64,000 bases of DNA from Corticibacter populi (GTDB taxonomy: Bacteria > Pseudomonadota > Gammaproteobacteria > Burkholderiales > Burkholderiaceae_C). The stretch is taken from assembly GCF_004217315.1 (NCBI RefSeq), contig NZ_SGWR01000001.1, positions 186,001-250,000 of the forward strand. The letters are read 5' to 3'. Positions within the stretch are counted from its first letter, which is position 1, and every line of letters begins with the position of its first letter. The notes beneath the pieces were generated by a model. That model searched no databases and was not told the DNA's origin. It saw only the letters and a program-made list of their open reading frames with translations. Both the position numbers and the translations under genes were made by a program. Below, in pieces: positions 46,984-54,896 of the stretch.

Positions 46984-48000
46984 ATGCCATCGCAGCACAG
47001 CAGTCCGCAGAACATCTACGACGACCCGGTCTTCCATGCCGGCTACAAGGCGCTGCGCCAACAGGACACGGGACTCAATGGCGCACTGGAGGTGCCGGCC
47101 CTGCTGGCACAGCTGCCGGATCTCTGTGGCCTCGCCGTGCTTGATCTCGGTTGCGGTTTTGGCGATTTTGCGCGCCATGCGCGGACCCGTGGCGCAGCGG
47201 GCGTTGTCGCCGTGGACGTCTCGGCCAGCATGCTGGCCGAGGCGCGGCGCCTGAGAACCTGTTGACGATCTTTTCGCGGGCCACGTTGCCCCGGCAGGCG
47301 ATGCGATGCAAGGCGCAAACCGCAGTCGGGCCGGTGGCCCGGCGAGGATTTGTCACACCGCAGCGCGCGCCTGCCGGGGCAACCCGAAGGGCTGGAGGTC
47401 AAAAATGCACAGGGCGGCGTTGCCCGCCTTGCCCAGACACCCAGTCTGGGCGGCGACGGGCGTCTTGCCCACCGCATTTTTGACCTCCTGCGTGACCCAC
47501 GAAAAGATCGTCAACAGGTTCTGAGTGACGATCCGGGCATCCGCTATGTCCATCAGTCGATCGAGGACCTTCAATCCGAGGATGCGGCTTTCGACCTGGT
47601 CGTCTCATCCATGGCCTTGCACTATGTCGATGACTACGCCGCGGTGGTTCGCAAGGTTTTCGCCGCGCTGAGGCCCGGCGGCCGCTTCGTCTTCTCGGTC
47701 GAGCATCCGGTCTGCACCGCCCATCCCGCCGGCTGGGTCCGCAACGCGCAGGGCGAAGCGTTGTACTGGCCGCTTGACGACTACCAGCGGCAGGGCCGAC
47801 GCAGCACGGCCTGGTTCGTCGATGGTGTCGTGAAGTTCCACCGCACGGTGGAGCACTACGTCAATACGCTGATCGAGAGGGGTTTTCGCCTGGAGCACCT
47901 GGGCGAGCCCCGGCCATTGCCGGCCTGCTTGGCCGAGCGACCGGCACTGCAGGAAACCATGCGCCGGCCGCCGGTCCTGCTGCTGGCGGCGTGCCGATAG
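46984..48000 (+). pseudogene. Class I SAM-dependent methyltransferase gene split by an inserted element
   Basis: The N-terminal part (46984-47255) encodes NIYDDPVFHAGYKALRQ, VLDLGCGFGDFARHA (SAM motif I, about residue 52) and VDVSASMLAEARRL. The C-terminal part (47521-48000) encodes DDPGIRYVHQSIEDL, FDLVVSSMALHYVDDYAAVV, LRPGGRFVFSVEHP and a complete C-terminus. Removing the 265-bp insertion and one 5-bp duplication rejoins the frame exactly as ARRL-S-DDPG, giving a 248-aa methyltransferase. With the insertion the first part stops at TGA, three codons in. The split product would lack the catalytic C-terminal half, so the gene is probably inactive. It starts 27 bp after uvrB. Substrate unknown. 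Confidence 0.93.
47251..47525. mobile_element. MITE-like non-autonomous element with 30-bp TIRs and 5-bp target duplication
   Basis: Bases 47256-47520 (265 bp) are flanked by CTGAG at 47251-47255 and 47521-47525. The ends, 47256-47285 and 47491-47520, are inverted repeats matching at 28 of 30 positions, beginning AACCTGTTGACGATC. Inside are two long hairpins: a perfect 16-bp stem at 47285-47300/47368-47383 (GTTGCCCCGGCAGGCG) and a perfect 15-bp stem at 47394-47408/47474-47488 (GGAGGTCAAAAATGC), the latter enclosing an 8-bp stem at 47431-47438/47444-47451. Only about a dozen bases lie between these stems. No transposase is encoded, so mobilisation would need a transposase elsewhere. The family was not recognised. 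Confidence 0.92.
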
Positions 48001-48106
48001 GAAGGCAGGGGCGCGGCAGCGCAGCGGCTGGCGCCCGGGGAAACCCCGTCACATGCATGTCCGAAAACGGCCAGCGCGGCTGCGGGCCCGGTGGTAATCT
48101 GCCGTC

Positions 48107-49711
48107 ATGCACGCCACCGAACCCCGACACCAGCCGCTTGACCCGCAGCTTTGCGAACAAGCCCGCCTGAGCCGTGATGCGCGTTTCGATGGCGTCTTCT
48201 TCACGGCGGTGACCAGCACCGGCATTTACTGCCGCCCGGTGTGCCCGGCGCCGGTACCCAGGCGCGCCAATGTGCGCTACTACCCCACGGCTGCCGCCGC
48301 CGAGGAGGCAGGCTTTCGGCCCTGCCTGCGCTGCCGGCCCGAACTCTCGCCCCAGGACGGCCATTGGCATCGGGGCGATTCGGCGCTGGCGCGCGCGCTC
48401 AAGTTGCTGGACGGCGGTTTTCTGGATGCGCATTCCGTGACCGAACTGGCTGGACGTGTCCACCTGGGCGAGCGGCAATTGCGCCGGCTGTTCGTCGAGC
48501 GGCTGGGAGCGCCGCCGTTGCGCGTGGCCAGTACCCGGCGCCTGCTGTTTGCCAAGCAGTTGCTGACCGAGACGCGGCTGCCCATCACCGAGGTGGCGCT
48601 GGCCAGCGGCTTTGGCAGCCTGCGGCGCTTCAATGCCGCGGTGCAGGGCAGTTGGCGGATGCCGCCAGGGCGCATGCGCCGGCGCGGCGGGACGCAGGGA
48701 ATCGAGGCCGCCGGCGCGCAGGGGAGTGCGCTGGTGCTGCGCATGGCCTACCGGCCCCCTTACGATTTTGCCGGCGTGCTGGATTTTCTGCGGGCGCGGG
48801 CGGTGACCGGCGTCGAGCGGGTCGGGCCGGACAGTTACTGCCGCACAATCGATACGGGCGTGGCTGCGGATGCCGAACCCGTCTGGTTTGCGCTGCGCCC
48901 CTGGCCGGGCGGGCAACAGGCCCTCCAGCTCCAGTTGCACGGCCTGGCCGCCGAACAATTACCCGAGGTGGTGCGGCGCATTCGCCGCATGTTCGACCTG
49001 GATGCCGACCCGCGCAGCATCCACGCGGTGCTGGCGCAGGATGCGGAGCTGCAGCCGCAAGTGGCGGCGCACCCTGGCCAGCGCATTCCCGGTGGCTGGG
49101 ACGGTTTCGAGATGGCGGTGCGTGCCGTCCTCGGCCAGCAGGTGAGCGTGGCTGCGGCACGCACGCTGGCCGTGCGGCTGGTGCAGCGCTGGGGCGCGCC
49201 GCTGCAGGCGAGTTCCGCAGCGCGCAGCGGTGTGCCAGGGGAAGGTCTCACGCATCGTTTCCCCAGGCCCGAGGTGCTGCGCGATGCGGATTTGACGGCC
49301 ATTGGCCTGCCAGCCGCCCGCGCCCGCACCATTCGTGCCGTGGCAGGGGCACTGCTGGATGGGCAGCTGGACTTCCGGCCCGATCAGACATTGGAAGCCT
49401 TTGTGGAGCGCTGGTGTGCATTGCCGGGCATTGGTCCCTGGACGGCCCATTACATCGCCATGCGCGCGCTCGGGCATCCGGATGCCTTTCCGGCGGGTGA
49501 TCTGGTGCTGCAGAAAACGTTGGCCGCTGCCGGCGCACGGTTGACCGCAGCCGCGCTGGAAGCGCGCGCACAGGCGTGGCGGCCCTGGCGCGCCTATGCG
49601 GTCTTTCATTTGTGGCGGTTGGCGGCAACCAGAGCCAATGCGACAGCCAGCGCCAGGGCGGGTTTGCCGCGCCAGCCCATCCCATCCTTCCCGAATCCGG
49701 AGACTCCATGA
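48107..49711 (+). CDS. Ada metal-binding/AraC domain fused to AlkA DNA-3-methyladenine glycosylase II
   Basis: A 534-aa fusion. The Ada-type zinc site is complete: Cys42 and Cys46 in YCRPVCPAP, Cys73 and Cys76 in CLRCRPE. In Ada the first Cys accepts methyl groups from phosphotriesters. An AraC-type HTH follows (about 90-190; [40 protein letters not shown]). Then the AlkA N-terminal domain (about 205-310) and the HhH-GPD glycosylase domain (about 320-505; [36 protein letters not shown], Asp in PAGDLVLQK as catalytic residue). The protein probably senses alkylation, activates transcription and excises alkylated bases. The stop overlaps the ogt start. Confidence 0.93.
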   Translation: MHATEPRHQPLDPQLCEQARLSRDARFDGVFFTAVTSTGIYCRPVCPAPVPRRANVRYYPTAAAAEEAGFRPCLRCRPELSPQDGHWHRGDSALARALKLLDGGFLDAHSVTELAGRVHLGERQLRRLFVERLGAPPLRVASTRRLLFAKQLLTETRLPITEVALASGFGSLRRFNAAVQGSWRMPPGRMRRRGGTQGIEAAGAQGSALVLRMAYRPPYDFAGVLDFLRARAVTGVERVGPDSYCRTIDTGVAADAEPVWFALRPWPGGQQALQLQLHGLAAEQLPEVVRRIRRMFDLDADPRSIHAVLAQDAELQPQVAAHPGQRIPGGWDGFEMAVRAVLGQQVSVAAARTLAVRLVQRWGAPLQASSAARSGVPGEGLTHRFPRPEVLRDADLTAIGLPAARARTIRAVAGALLDGQLDFRPDQTLEAFVERWCALPGIGPWTAHYIAMRALGHPDAFPAGDLVLQKTLAAAGARLTAAALEARAQAWRPWRAYAVFHLWRLAATRANATASARAGLPRQPIPSFPNPETP

Positions 49712-50283
49712 CCATCTTCCACACCGCGATCGACAGCCCGGTCGGTCCATTGCTGCTGGCCGCAGGCGATGCAGGCCTGTGCCTGATCCAGTTTGCCGGC
49801 ACGCGGCAGCCCCGGTCACTGCCAGCCGACTGGCAGCCGGGCAGTCATGCCGTGCTCGATGCCGCCGCCGCGCAGTTGCGCGCGTATTTCGAAGGGCGCC
49901 GCCAGCGTTTTGACCTGCCGCTGGCGCCCCGGGGCACGGAATTCCAGCGGCAGGTCTGGCGGCAACTGGCCACCATCCCCTATGGCCGTACCGTCAGCTA
50001 CGCCGAACTGGCCGCGCAACTGGGCCGGCCGCGTGCCGTGCGTGCCGTCGGCGCGGCCAATGGCCGCAATCCCCTGCCGATCGTGCTGCCATGCCACCGG
50101 GTGATCGGCAGCGACGGCAGTCTGACGGGCTTTGCCGGTGGCCTGGAGACCAAGCGCTGGCTGCTGGCGCTGGAAGATGCGCTGCCCACTGGCAGCAACC
50201 TGGCATTGCCATTGGGCACGGCTCCGGCTTTGGGTGCGGGCCGGCCCGATCAGTGTCTGTCGCCGGGCCGGTCCAGACCCTGA
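49708..50283 (+). CDS. ogt: Methylated-DNA-[protein]-cysteine S-methyltransferase
   Basis: A 191-aa suicide alkyltransferase reversing O6-methylguanine. The acceptor Cys129 lies in [14 protein letters not shown]; the recognition helix is [14 protein letters not shown]. The N-terminal ribonuclease-like domain covers residues 1-75. ATG 49708 overlaps the stop of the Ada/AlkA fusion gene by four bases, so expression is coupled and likely alkylation-induced with it. The C-terminal tail (about 165-191) is longer than in minimal homologues and overlaps the convergent CDF gene by 34 bp. Confidence 0.95.
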   Translation: MTIFHTAIDSPVGPLLLAAGDAGLCLIQFAGTRQPRSLPADWQPGSHAVLDAAAAQLRAYFEGRRQRFDLPLAPRGTEFQRQVWRQLATIPYGRTVSYAELAAQLGRPRAVRAVGAANGRNPLPIVLPCHRVIGSDGSLTGFAGGLETKRWLLALEDALPTGSNLALPLGTAPALGAGRPDQCLSPGRSRP

Positions 50284-51164
50284 TCGGCATGTGAGCGCGG
50301 GTCTTCGGCCGGTTCGAGGTGGGTGGTGATGTGCAGTCGCGGCAGGGCCTGCTGCAATTCGGCTTCGACGCGCTCGACGAGGTCATGCCCGTGCTGTACC
50401 GTCCAGTCACCCGGCACCAGCACATGCACCGAGGCAAAGGCACGCATGCCGGCCTGGCGTGTGCGCAGGGCATGAAAATCGATGCCTTGCGCGCGGTAGC
50501 GGCTCAAAACGGCCTCGATGGCCTGCAGGTCCTCATCCGGCAAGGTCTCGTCCATCAGGCCGCCAGCCGAGCGTCGCACCAGTTGAAAGCCGGTCCAGAC
50601 GATGTTGAGCGCGACTCCGAGTGCCAGCAGCGGATCAAGCCACCACCAGCCCGTTGCCCAGGCGGCGAGCAGGCCGAGCGCCACGCCGGCCGATGTCCAG
50701 ACATCGGTGAGCAGATGGCGGCCATCGGCCTCCAGCGTGATCGAGTGGTGTTTGCGCGCCGCACGCAGCAAGACCAGCCCGACGGCCAGGTTGACCAGCG
50801 ACGCCAGCACCGAGACCAGCAGGCCGGGCCCCAGCGCCTGCAAAGCTTGCGGCGCCAGCAGCCGCTGCGCCGCGGCATAGACGATGCCGCCGGCGGCGGC
50901 CATGATCAGGAAACCTTCGAAGCCACTGGAGAAGTATTCGGCCTTGCCGTGGCCGAAGGCATGGTCCTCATCGGCCGGACGCGCTGCGATCGAGAGCATC
51001 CACAGCGCCATCAGTGCGCCCGCCAGGTTGACCCCCGATTCCATGGCATCGGAGAGCAGGCCGACCGAGCCGGTCAGCCACCAGGCCCAGGTCTTGAGGC
51101 CAATCGTCAGCAGCGCTGCGGCCACCGACAGCCAGGCGTAGCGGGTGAGGGCGGGAGCATGCAT
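50250..51164 (-). CDS. Cation diffusion facilitator family metal transporter
   Basis: A 304-aa CDF inner-membrane protein with six helices and a cytoplasmic C-terminal domain. The metal site is formed by [13 protein letters not shown] in TM2 (Asp, with Asn replacing the usual second His/Asp) and by [12 protein letters not shown] in TM5 (His-x3-Asp). [14 protein letters not shown] follows TM2. The C-terminal domain (about 205-295) has the CDF ferredoxin-like fold with [20 protein letters not shown]. Metal (Zn, Fe, Mn or others) cannot be assigned. The 3' end overlaps convergent ogt. A tpx gene lies upstream on the same strand. Confidence 0.9.
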   Translation of the reverse strand: MHAPALTRYAWLSVAAALLTIGLKTWAWWLTGSVGLLSDAMESGVNLAGALMALWMLSIAARPADEDHAFGHGKAEYFSSGFEGFLIMAAAGGIVYAAAQRLLAPQALQALGPGLLVSVLASLVNLAVGLVLLRAARKHHSITLEADGRHLLTDVWTSAGVALGLLAAWATGWWWLDPLLALGVALNIVWTGFQLVRRSAGGLMDETLPDEDLQAIEAVLSRYRAQGIDFHALRTRQAGMRAFASVHVLVPGDWTVQHGHDLVERVEAELQQALPRLHITTHLEPAEDPRSHADQGLDRPGDRH

Positions 51165-51212
51165 GGGGTTTCAGCGCTTGCGCTGTCTTGAACAGGTTCT
51201 TGGTGAAGCCTG

Positions 51213-51240
51213 GCAAAAGAAAGGGGCCCGAAGACCCCCT
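51213..51240 (-). terminator. Possible terminator after tpx
   Basis: On the minus strand AGGGG and CCCCT can pair around a 10-base loop that includes TCTTCGGG, followed by TTCTTTT. The stem is short (5 bp), but the T-rich tail and the position 31 bp after the tpx stop fit. Confidence 0.5.
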
Positions 51241-51270
51241 GGCACCCAGGCCATGTTCATTCAGGCCGGA

Positions 51271-51771
51271 TTATTTGAGCACGGCTTCGGCCGACGCGTA
51301 GTCGGGCTCCTGCGCGATCTCGGGCACCAGCTGGCTGTACAGCACCTTGTCGTTCTCATCGAGCACCACCACGGCGCGCGCGGCAAGGCCAGTGAGTGGC
51401 CCGGAGGCGATGGCCACACCATAGTCCTTCAGAAAGGCCGGGGAGCGAAAGGTCGAGAGCGTCTTGACGTTCTCCAGGCCCTCGGCGCCACAGAAACGGG
51501 CCTGGGCAAACGGCAGGTCGGCCGAGATGCACAGCACCACGGTGTTGGGCAGTTTGGCGGCATCGGCATTGAAGGTGCGCACGGAGGTGGCACAGGTGGG
51601 GGTGTCGATGCTGGGGAAGATGTTGAGCACCTTGCGCTTGCCGGCCAGGCTGGCCAGTGTGAGTTCGGCCAGGTCCTTGCCTGCCAGCGTGAAGGCCGGC
51701 GCCTGCTGGCCCGCTTGCGGGAAGGTGCCGGCGATGTCGATGGGATTGCCCTTGAGGGTGACTTGGGACAT
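51271..51771 (-). CDS. tpx: Thiol peroxidase
   Basis: A 166-aa 2-Cys peroxiredoxin of the Tpx type that reduces organic and hydrogen peroxides. The peroxidatic Cys60 is in [15 protein letters not shown] and the resolving Cys94 in [10 protein letters not shown], matching the C61/C95 pair of E. coli Tpx. The start ATG 51771 has an AGGAG sequence eight to twelve bases upstream. An extra Cys81 (VVLCISADL) is present, not known to be catalytic. Confidence 0.95.
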   Translation of the reverse strand: MSQVTLKGNPIDIAGTFPQAGQQAPAFTLAGKDLAELTLASLAGKRKVLNIFPSIDTPTCATSVRTFNADAAKLPNTVVLCISADLPFAQARFCGAEGLENVKTLSTFRSPAFLKDYGVAIASGPLTGLAARAVVVLDENDKVLYSQLVPEIAQEPDYASAEAVLK

Positions 51772-51924
51772 GGGTTCTGCTCCTGCGTGATGATGAAAAC
51801 TCAGCGGCCAGTATATGTACAAGCCCCGGCCCGTGCCGCGACGCCCGCGCGTTGCCCCAGGTGCCGTGGGGCCATGCATCGCCTGCTGACCGGAAGATCA
51901 CGAACAGGCTCCCAGGCCGGCTTT

Positions 51925-52728
51925 TCAGCCACGTCCGACGAATGGCATCTTGGTCGCCATCACGGTGTGGAAAAGCACATTGGCCTGCAGCGGCAGATTG
52001 GCCATGTACAGCACGGACTGGCCGACGATGTCCACATCCATCATCGGCTCGACGGCGATCTCGCCATTGGCCTGCGGCACCCCGCTGGCCATGCGCGAGG
52101 CCAGCTCCGTCATGGCGTTGCCGACGTCGATCTGGCCGACCGCGATGTCGTACTGGCGGCCATCGAGCGAAGCCGTCTTGGTCAGGCCCATCACCGCGTG
52201 CTTGGTGGCCGTGTAGGCCATGGAGTTGGGACGCGGCGCGTGCGCGGAGATCGAGCCGTTGTTGATGATGCGTCCGCCCCTGGGGGTCTGCTGGCGCATC
52301 ACGCGAAAGGCCTGCTGCAGGCAGTAGAACATGCCGTTGAGGTTGACGTCCACGACGTCCTTCCACTGTGCAGCCGTCCAGTCCAGGAAGTCGCCGGGCG
52401 GGTTGCTGCGCCCGGCGTTGTTGAACAGCAGGTCGACCCGGCCATGGGCTTCGACGGCGCGGGCGAACAGGCGCTCGACCTGGGCCGGATCGGTCACATC
52501 GGTGGGGACGGCCAGTGCGCTCTCCTCGTCGCTGCCGGTGCTGTCACTGCTCTTGCCACTTTGGCTTCGGGCATGGGCGGCGCGCGCCAGGGCGGCGACC
52601 TCGTCCAGCAATTCGGCGCGGCGGCCGGCCAGCACGATGCGATAGCCGTCGGCAGCCAGCGCCAGCGCAACGGCCTTGCCGATGCCCGAGCCCGCTCCCG
52701 TGATGACGGCGACTTTTCGATGATTCAT
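51925..52728 (-). CDS. Short-chain dehydrogenase/reductase
   Basis: A 267-aa SDR oxidoreductase. The cofactor loop is [13 protein letters not shown] (about residue 10), the NNAG motif is LLFNNAGRS (about 98), and the catalytic Ser-Tyr-Lys is seen as NNGSISAHA and YTATKHAV (about 150-170). The region [20 protein letters not shown]-like (about 47-70) is an extra Ser-rich insert. The start ATG 52728 has GGAG eight bases before it. The promoter region is shared with the sigma factor gene and contains a Fur-box candidate, so it may be iron-regulated. Substrate unknown. Confidence 0.9.
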   Translation of the reverse strand: MNHRKVAVITGAGSGIGKAVALALAADGYRIVLAGRRAELLDEVAALARAAHARSQSGKSSDSTGSDEESALAVPTDVTDPAQVERLFARAVEAHGRVDLLFNNAGRSNPPGDFLDWTAAQWKDVVDVNLNGMFYCLQQAFRVMRQQTPRGGRIINNGSISAHAPRPNSMAYTATKHAVMGLTKTASLDGRQYDIAVGQIDVGNAMTELASRMASGVPQANGEIAVEPMMDVDIVGQSVLYMANLPLQANVLFHTVMATKMPFVGRG

Positions 52729-52739
52729 GGCGTTCTCCA

Positions 52740-52758
52740 TAAAACGATTATCATTCAT
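52740..52758. promoter_or_regulatory. Fur-box candidate between the SDR gene and the sigma factor gene
   Basis: TAAAACGATTATCATTCAT matches the 19-bp Fur consensus GATAATGATWATCATTATC at 13 positions, including an uninterrupted GATTATCATT. It lies upstream of both divergent genes. The downstream sigma/receptor locus makes iron control plausible; binding is inferred. Confidence 0.55.
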
Positions 52759-52821
52759 AAGTTTTGCGCAATCGGTTTCATCCCGTCACCGTCGTGTGAC
52801 GCAGCGTCTGAGAACCCCGTT

Positions 52822-52862
52822 TGCATGCGCTCTTTTGATGGCCCATGAAAAGAGCGCGTGCA
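52822..52862 (+). repeat. Long hairpin in the leader of the sigma factor gene
   Basis: TGCATGCGCTCTTTT pairs with AAAAGAGCGCGTGCA (15 bp, one G-T pair). The 11-base loop GATGGCCCATG can add four more pairs (ATGG/CCAT). It ends 40 bp before the ATG at 52903, and GGTTTTGAG follows. It may be an attenuator or an RNA regulatory element, or a terminator of antisense transcription. Confidence 0.6.
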
Positions 52863-52902
52863 GGTTTTGAGCATTTCTCAGCCAGCGACGCATTTCCTTC
52901 CC

Positions 52903-53403
52903 ATGACTTCCACTGATCCACGATACCTTTTTCTGGAGTATCGCGCTGAGCTGCTGATTTACCTCTCCCACAGGCTGGGCGATGCGGAGCAGGCCGAGGA
53001 GCTTGTTCAGGAGATGTACATCCGCTTCTGCCAGTCGCCATCACTGGGAGGCATCGAGAATGTCAGGGCTTATCTTTTCGGGATGGCCCGCCACATCATT
53101 GCCGATACCATCTCGGCCAGGAGCCGCTCGCGCACGGAAAGCATCAGCGACATGGAGCTTGACGAGTATGCCAGCCCATACCCCGGCCCTGATGCCAACG
53201 CGGCAGCGAGGCAAATGCTCGAACATCTGGCGGCGGCGCTGGATGATTTGCCGGAGCTGACCCGCCAGATTTTCACATTGAACCGCCTCTACCAATACAG
53301 TCACCAGGAGGTGGGCGACAGGCTGGGCGTCTCGTCCAGTACCGTGCAAAAGCATCTGGCAAGGGCGCTCGCCCATGTGGCGGCCCAGATGCGCGAGCAT
53401 TGA
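52903..53403 (+). CDS. ECF RNA polymerase sigma factor, FecI-like
   Basis: A 166-aa sigma-70 family ECF factor. Region 2 (about residues 10-75) shows LIYLSHRLGDAEQAEELVQEMYIRF and ENVRAYLFGMARHII; region 4 (about 105-160) shows LPELTRQIFTLNRLYQYSHQEVGDRLGVSSSTVQKHLARAL. This is the FecI/iron-starvation type. The start ATG 52903 (MTSTDPRYLFL) was chosen; an upstream GTG at 52858 in the same frame would fall inside the hairpin. A FecR-like gene follows 103 bp downstream and a TonB-dependent receptor after that, the classic cell-surface signalling trio. It should direct transcription of the receptor and perhaps the Slam genes. Confidence 0.93.
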   Translation: MTSTDPRYLFLEYRAELLIYLSHRLGDAEQAEELVQEMYIRFCQSPSLGGIENVRAYLFGMARHIIADTISARSRSRTESISDMELDEYASPYPGPDANAAARQMLEHLAAALDDLPELTRQIFTLNRLYQYSHQEVGDRLGVSSSTVQKHLARALAHVAAQMREH

Positions 53404-53506
53404 TTGGTGAGCACTGCCTGTGCCCGCCTCCTGAATTACCGGAATTTGCGCGCAAAACAGACATCCAGAATATCAGCCCTGACCGTCGCCCCTTCGAAGC
53501 CCTGCC

Positions 53507-54676
53507 ATGATCGAGAACCAGCCAGAACGCCACAAACAGAACACGGCCGCGTCCGTGCGCAGTGTCCATCGTCCGGATGCCGTTGAACAGCAGGCCGCCG
53601 AGTGGCTGGTGCAGCAGGATGCCGCCGACTGGAGCGAAGAAAAACAACGCGAATTCGAGCGCTGGCTTGGCAGCGCCCCCGGACATGCCAGCGCATACCG
53701 GCATGTGCGAAAAACCTGGCAGGCTCTCGGGCAGCTCATCGACGCACCGGAGCTTTATGATTCCGGCCTCGGCCAGAGGCATACGCCTCCAAGGCAGGAG
53801 GTGCCGCCATATCCCTATCCCGCTCCCGCCCGGCCCATGCAGGCTGGAGAGGGTGCGCACGTACCGGGTGGCGGACGGGCGGGACCGGGGAGCATCCGTT
53901 TTTTCCGGCAGGGCTCTCGCAGCACCATCACCTGGTTTGCCAGCTTCGGCATGCTCATGCTGCTTGCGGTCGTTTTTCTGGTCTTGCCGCAGGGAGCGCA
54001 AAATCCCCTGATCGCGCTGCGCGCGGATTACCTGACCAAGCCGGGCGAGTTGAAGGCCATCGCGCTGCCCGACGGCAGCCTGATGGAGCTCGATGGCAAC
54101 AGCGCCATTGCGATTGGCTACGACGGCCGGCAGCGCCAGGTCAGGTTGCTGCATGGACAGGCGTGGTTCCACCCCAGGCCGGTCGTGCCGGCTGGTGGCG
54201 CGGCAGGGGCGGAAGAGCGGCCATTCGTGGTTGCCGCGGATAACGGCCATACCCGTGCACTCGGCACGCAATTCATCGTGCAGAAGAAGCGCAATGCTGT
54301 CCTGGTCGCCGGCATAGAGCATCAGGTCCGGGTCAGTCTCGACCAGGCGGCGGGTCCGGTCACCCTCCTGCCGGGTCAGGCCGTTCAGTATGGCGCGGAC
54401 GGGTTCGGGCCGGTCGTCGCCGCGGATGTTGACTTGGCGCAGGCTTGGCGCAAGGGGCGGCTGGTTTTTGAACACGAGGAGTTGCGGGATGTGGTTGCAA
54501 CCCTCAACCGCTACAGCAAGCGGCCCATCGTGTTGCGCGGTGGTGAGGCCGTGGCACGGCGCAGCTTCAGCGGCGTGTTTCCCAGCGCAGATCCCGAGAG
54601 GATCATCCAGGTCATGGAGAGGGAGCTGGGCCTCAAGAGCCTCCGGACGCCGCTGGCCATTTTCATCTATTCCTGA
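53507..54676 (+). CDS. FecR-like anti-sigma/sigma regulator
   Basis: A 389-aa single-pass inner-membrane regulator. The cytoplasmic N-terminal domain (about residues 25-80; AAEWLVQQDAADWSEEKQREFERWL) is the FecR-N type that binds the sigma factor. A Pro-rich linker (about 93-128) leads to one transmembrane helix at about 141-161. The periplasmic FecR domain (about 175-330) contains LPDGSLMELDGNSAI and VLVAGIEHQVRVSL, then a C-terminal secretin/TonB-short-N-like region (about 330-389; RYSKRPIVL, FSGVF). It would pass the signal from the receptor STN domain to the sigma factor. The linker before the helix is longer than in E. coli FecR. Confidence 0.92.
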   Translation: MIENQPERHKQNTAASVRSVHRPDAVEQQAAEWLVQQDAADWSEEKQREFERWLGSAPGHASAYRHVRKTWQALGQLIDAPELYDSGLGQRHTPPRQEVPPYPYPAPARPMQAGEGAHVPGGGRAGPGSIRFFRQGSRSTITWFASFGMLMLLAVVFLVLPQGAQNPLIALRADYLTKPGELKAIALPDGSLMELDGNSAIAIGYDGRQRQVRLLHGQAWFHPRPVVPAGGAAGAEERPFVVAADNGHTRALGTQFIVQKKRNAVLVAGIEHQVRVSLDQAAGPVTLLPGQAVQYGADGFGPVVAADVDLAQAWRKGRLVFEHEELRDVVATLNRYSKRPIVLRGGEAVARRSFSGVFPSADPERIIQVMERELGLKSLRTPLAIFIYS

Positions 54677-54896
54677 TTGATGGACGCGGTGTGCGGGGCA
54701 GGCATCGGCGGAGCAGGGCCAGAGGACTCCGGATACCGTGGCGAGACGAGAACGCGCATGCCAATGACGGCAATCCATCCGGTATGAAAAATTAATATCA
54801 TTCCCGTTACTGAATTTTTCTTCCAGATCCGACTACATGGGGAGCGGTCCGCCAAAGCAGGCAGGGCCGATTCCGGCAGGACTGGAAGGAGAATCA
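54677..54896. other. Receptor gene promoter region
   Basis: A 220-bp gap between the FecR-like gene and the TonB-dependent receptor. It contains a Fur-box candidate (54787-54805) in a short AT-rich run and ends with an AAGGAGA Shine-Dalgarno sequence. It probably holds the sigma-factor-dependent receptor promoter. Confidence 0.5.
54787..54805. promoter_or_regulatory. Fur-box candidate upstream of the TonB-dependent receptor
   Basis: AAAAATTAATATCATTCCC matches the Fur consensus at 13 of 19 positions, with an intact TATCATT half. It lies 92 bp upstream of the receptor start. Confidence 0.45.

Noticed and set aside
44891-46990. A 699-codon open frame antisense to uvrB
   Set aside because: Shadow of codon bias in a GC-rich gene; uvrB motifs are unambiguous.
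51189-51200. AACAGGTTCT matching the element terminus
   Set aside because: A 10-base match is expected by chance at this scale, and flanks do not match.
52858-52902. Upstream GTG start for the sigma factor adding 15 residues
   Set aside because: It lies within the leader hairpin, has no Shine-Dalgarno sequence, and the added residues do not resemble sigma-factor sequence.
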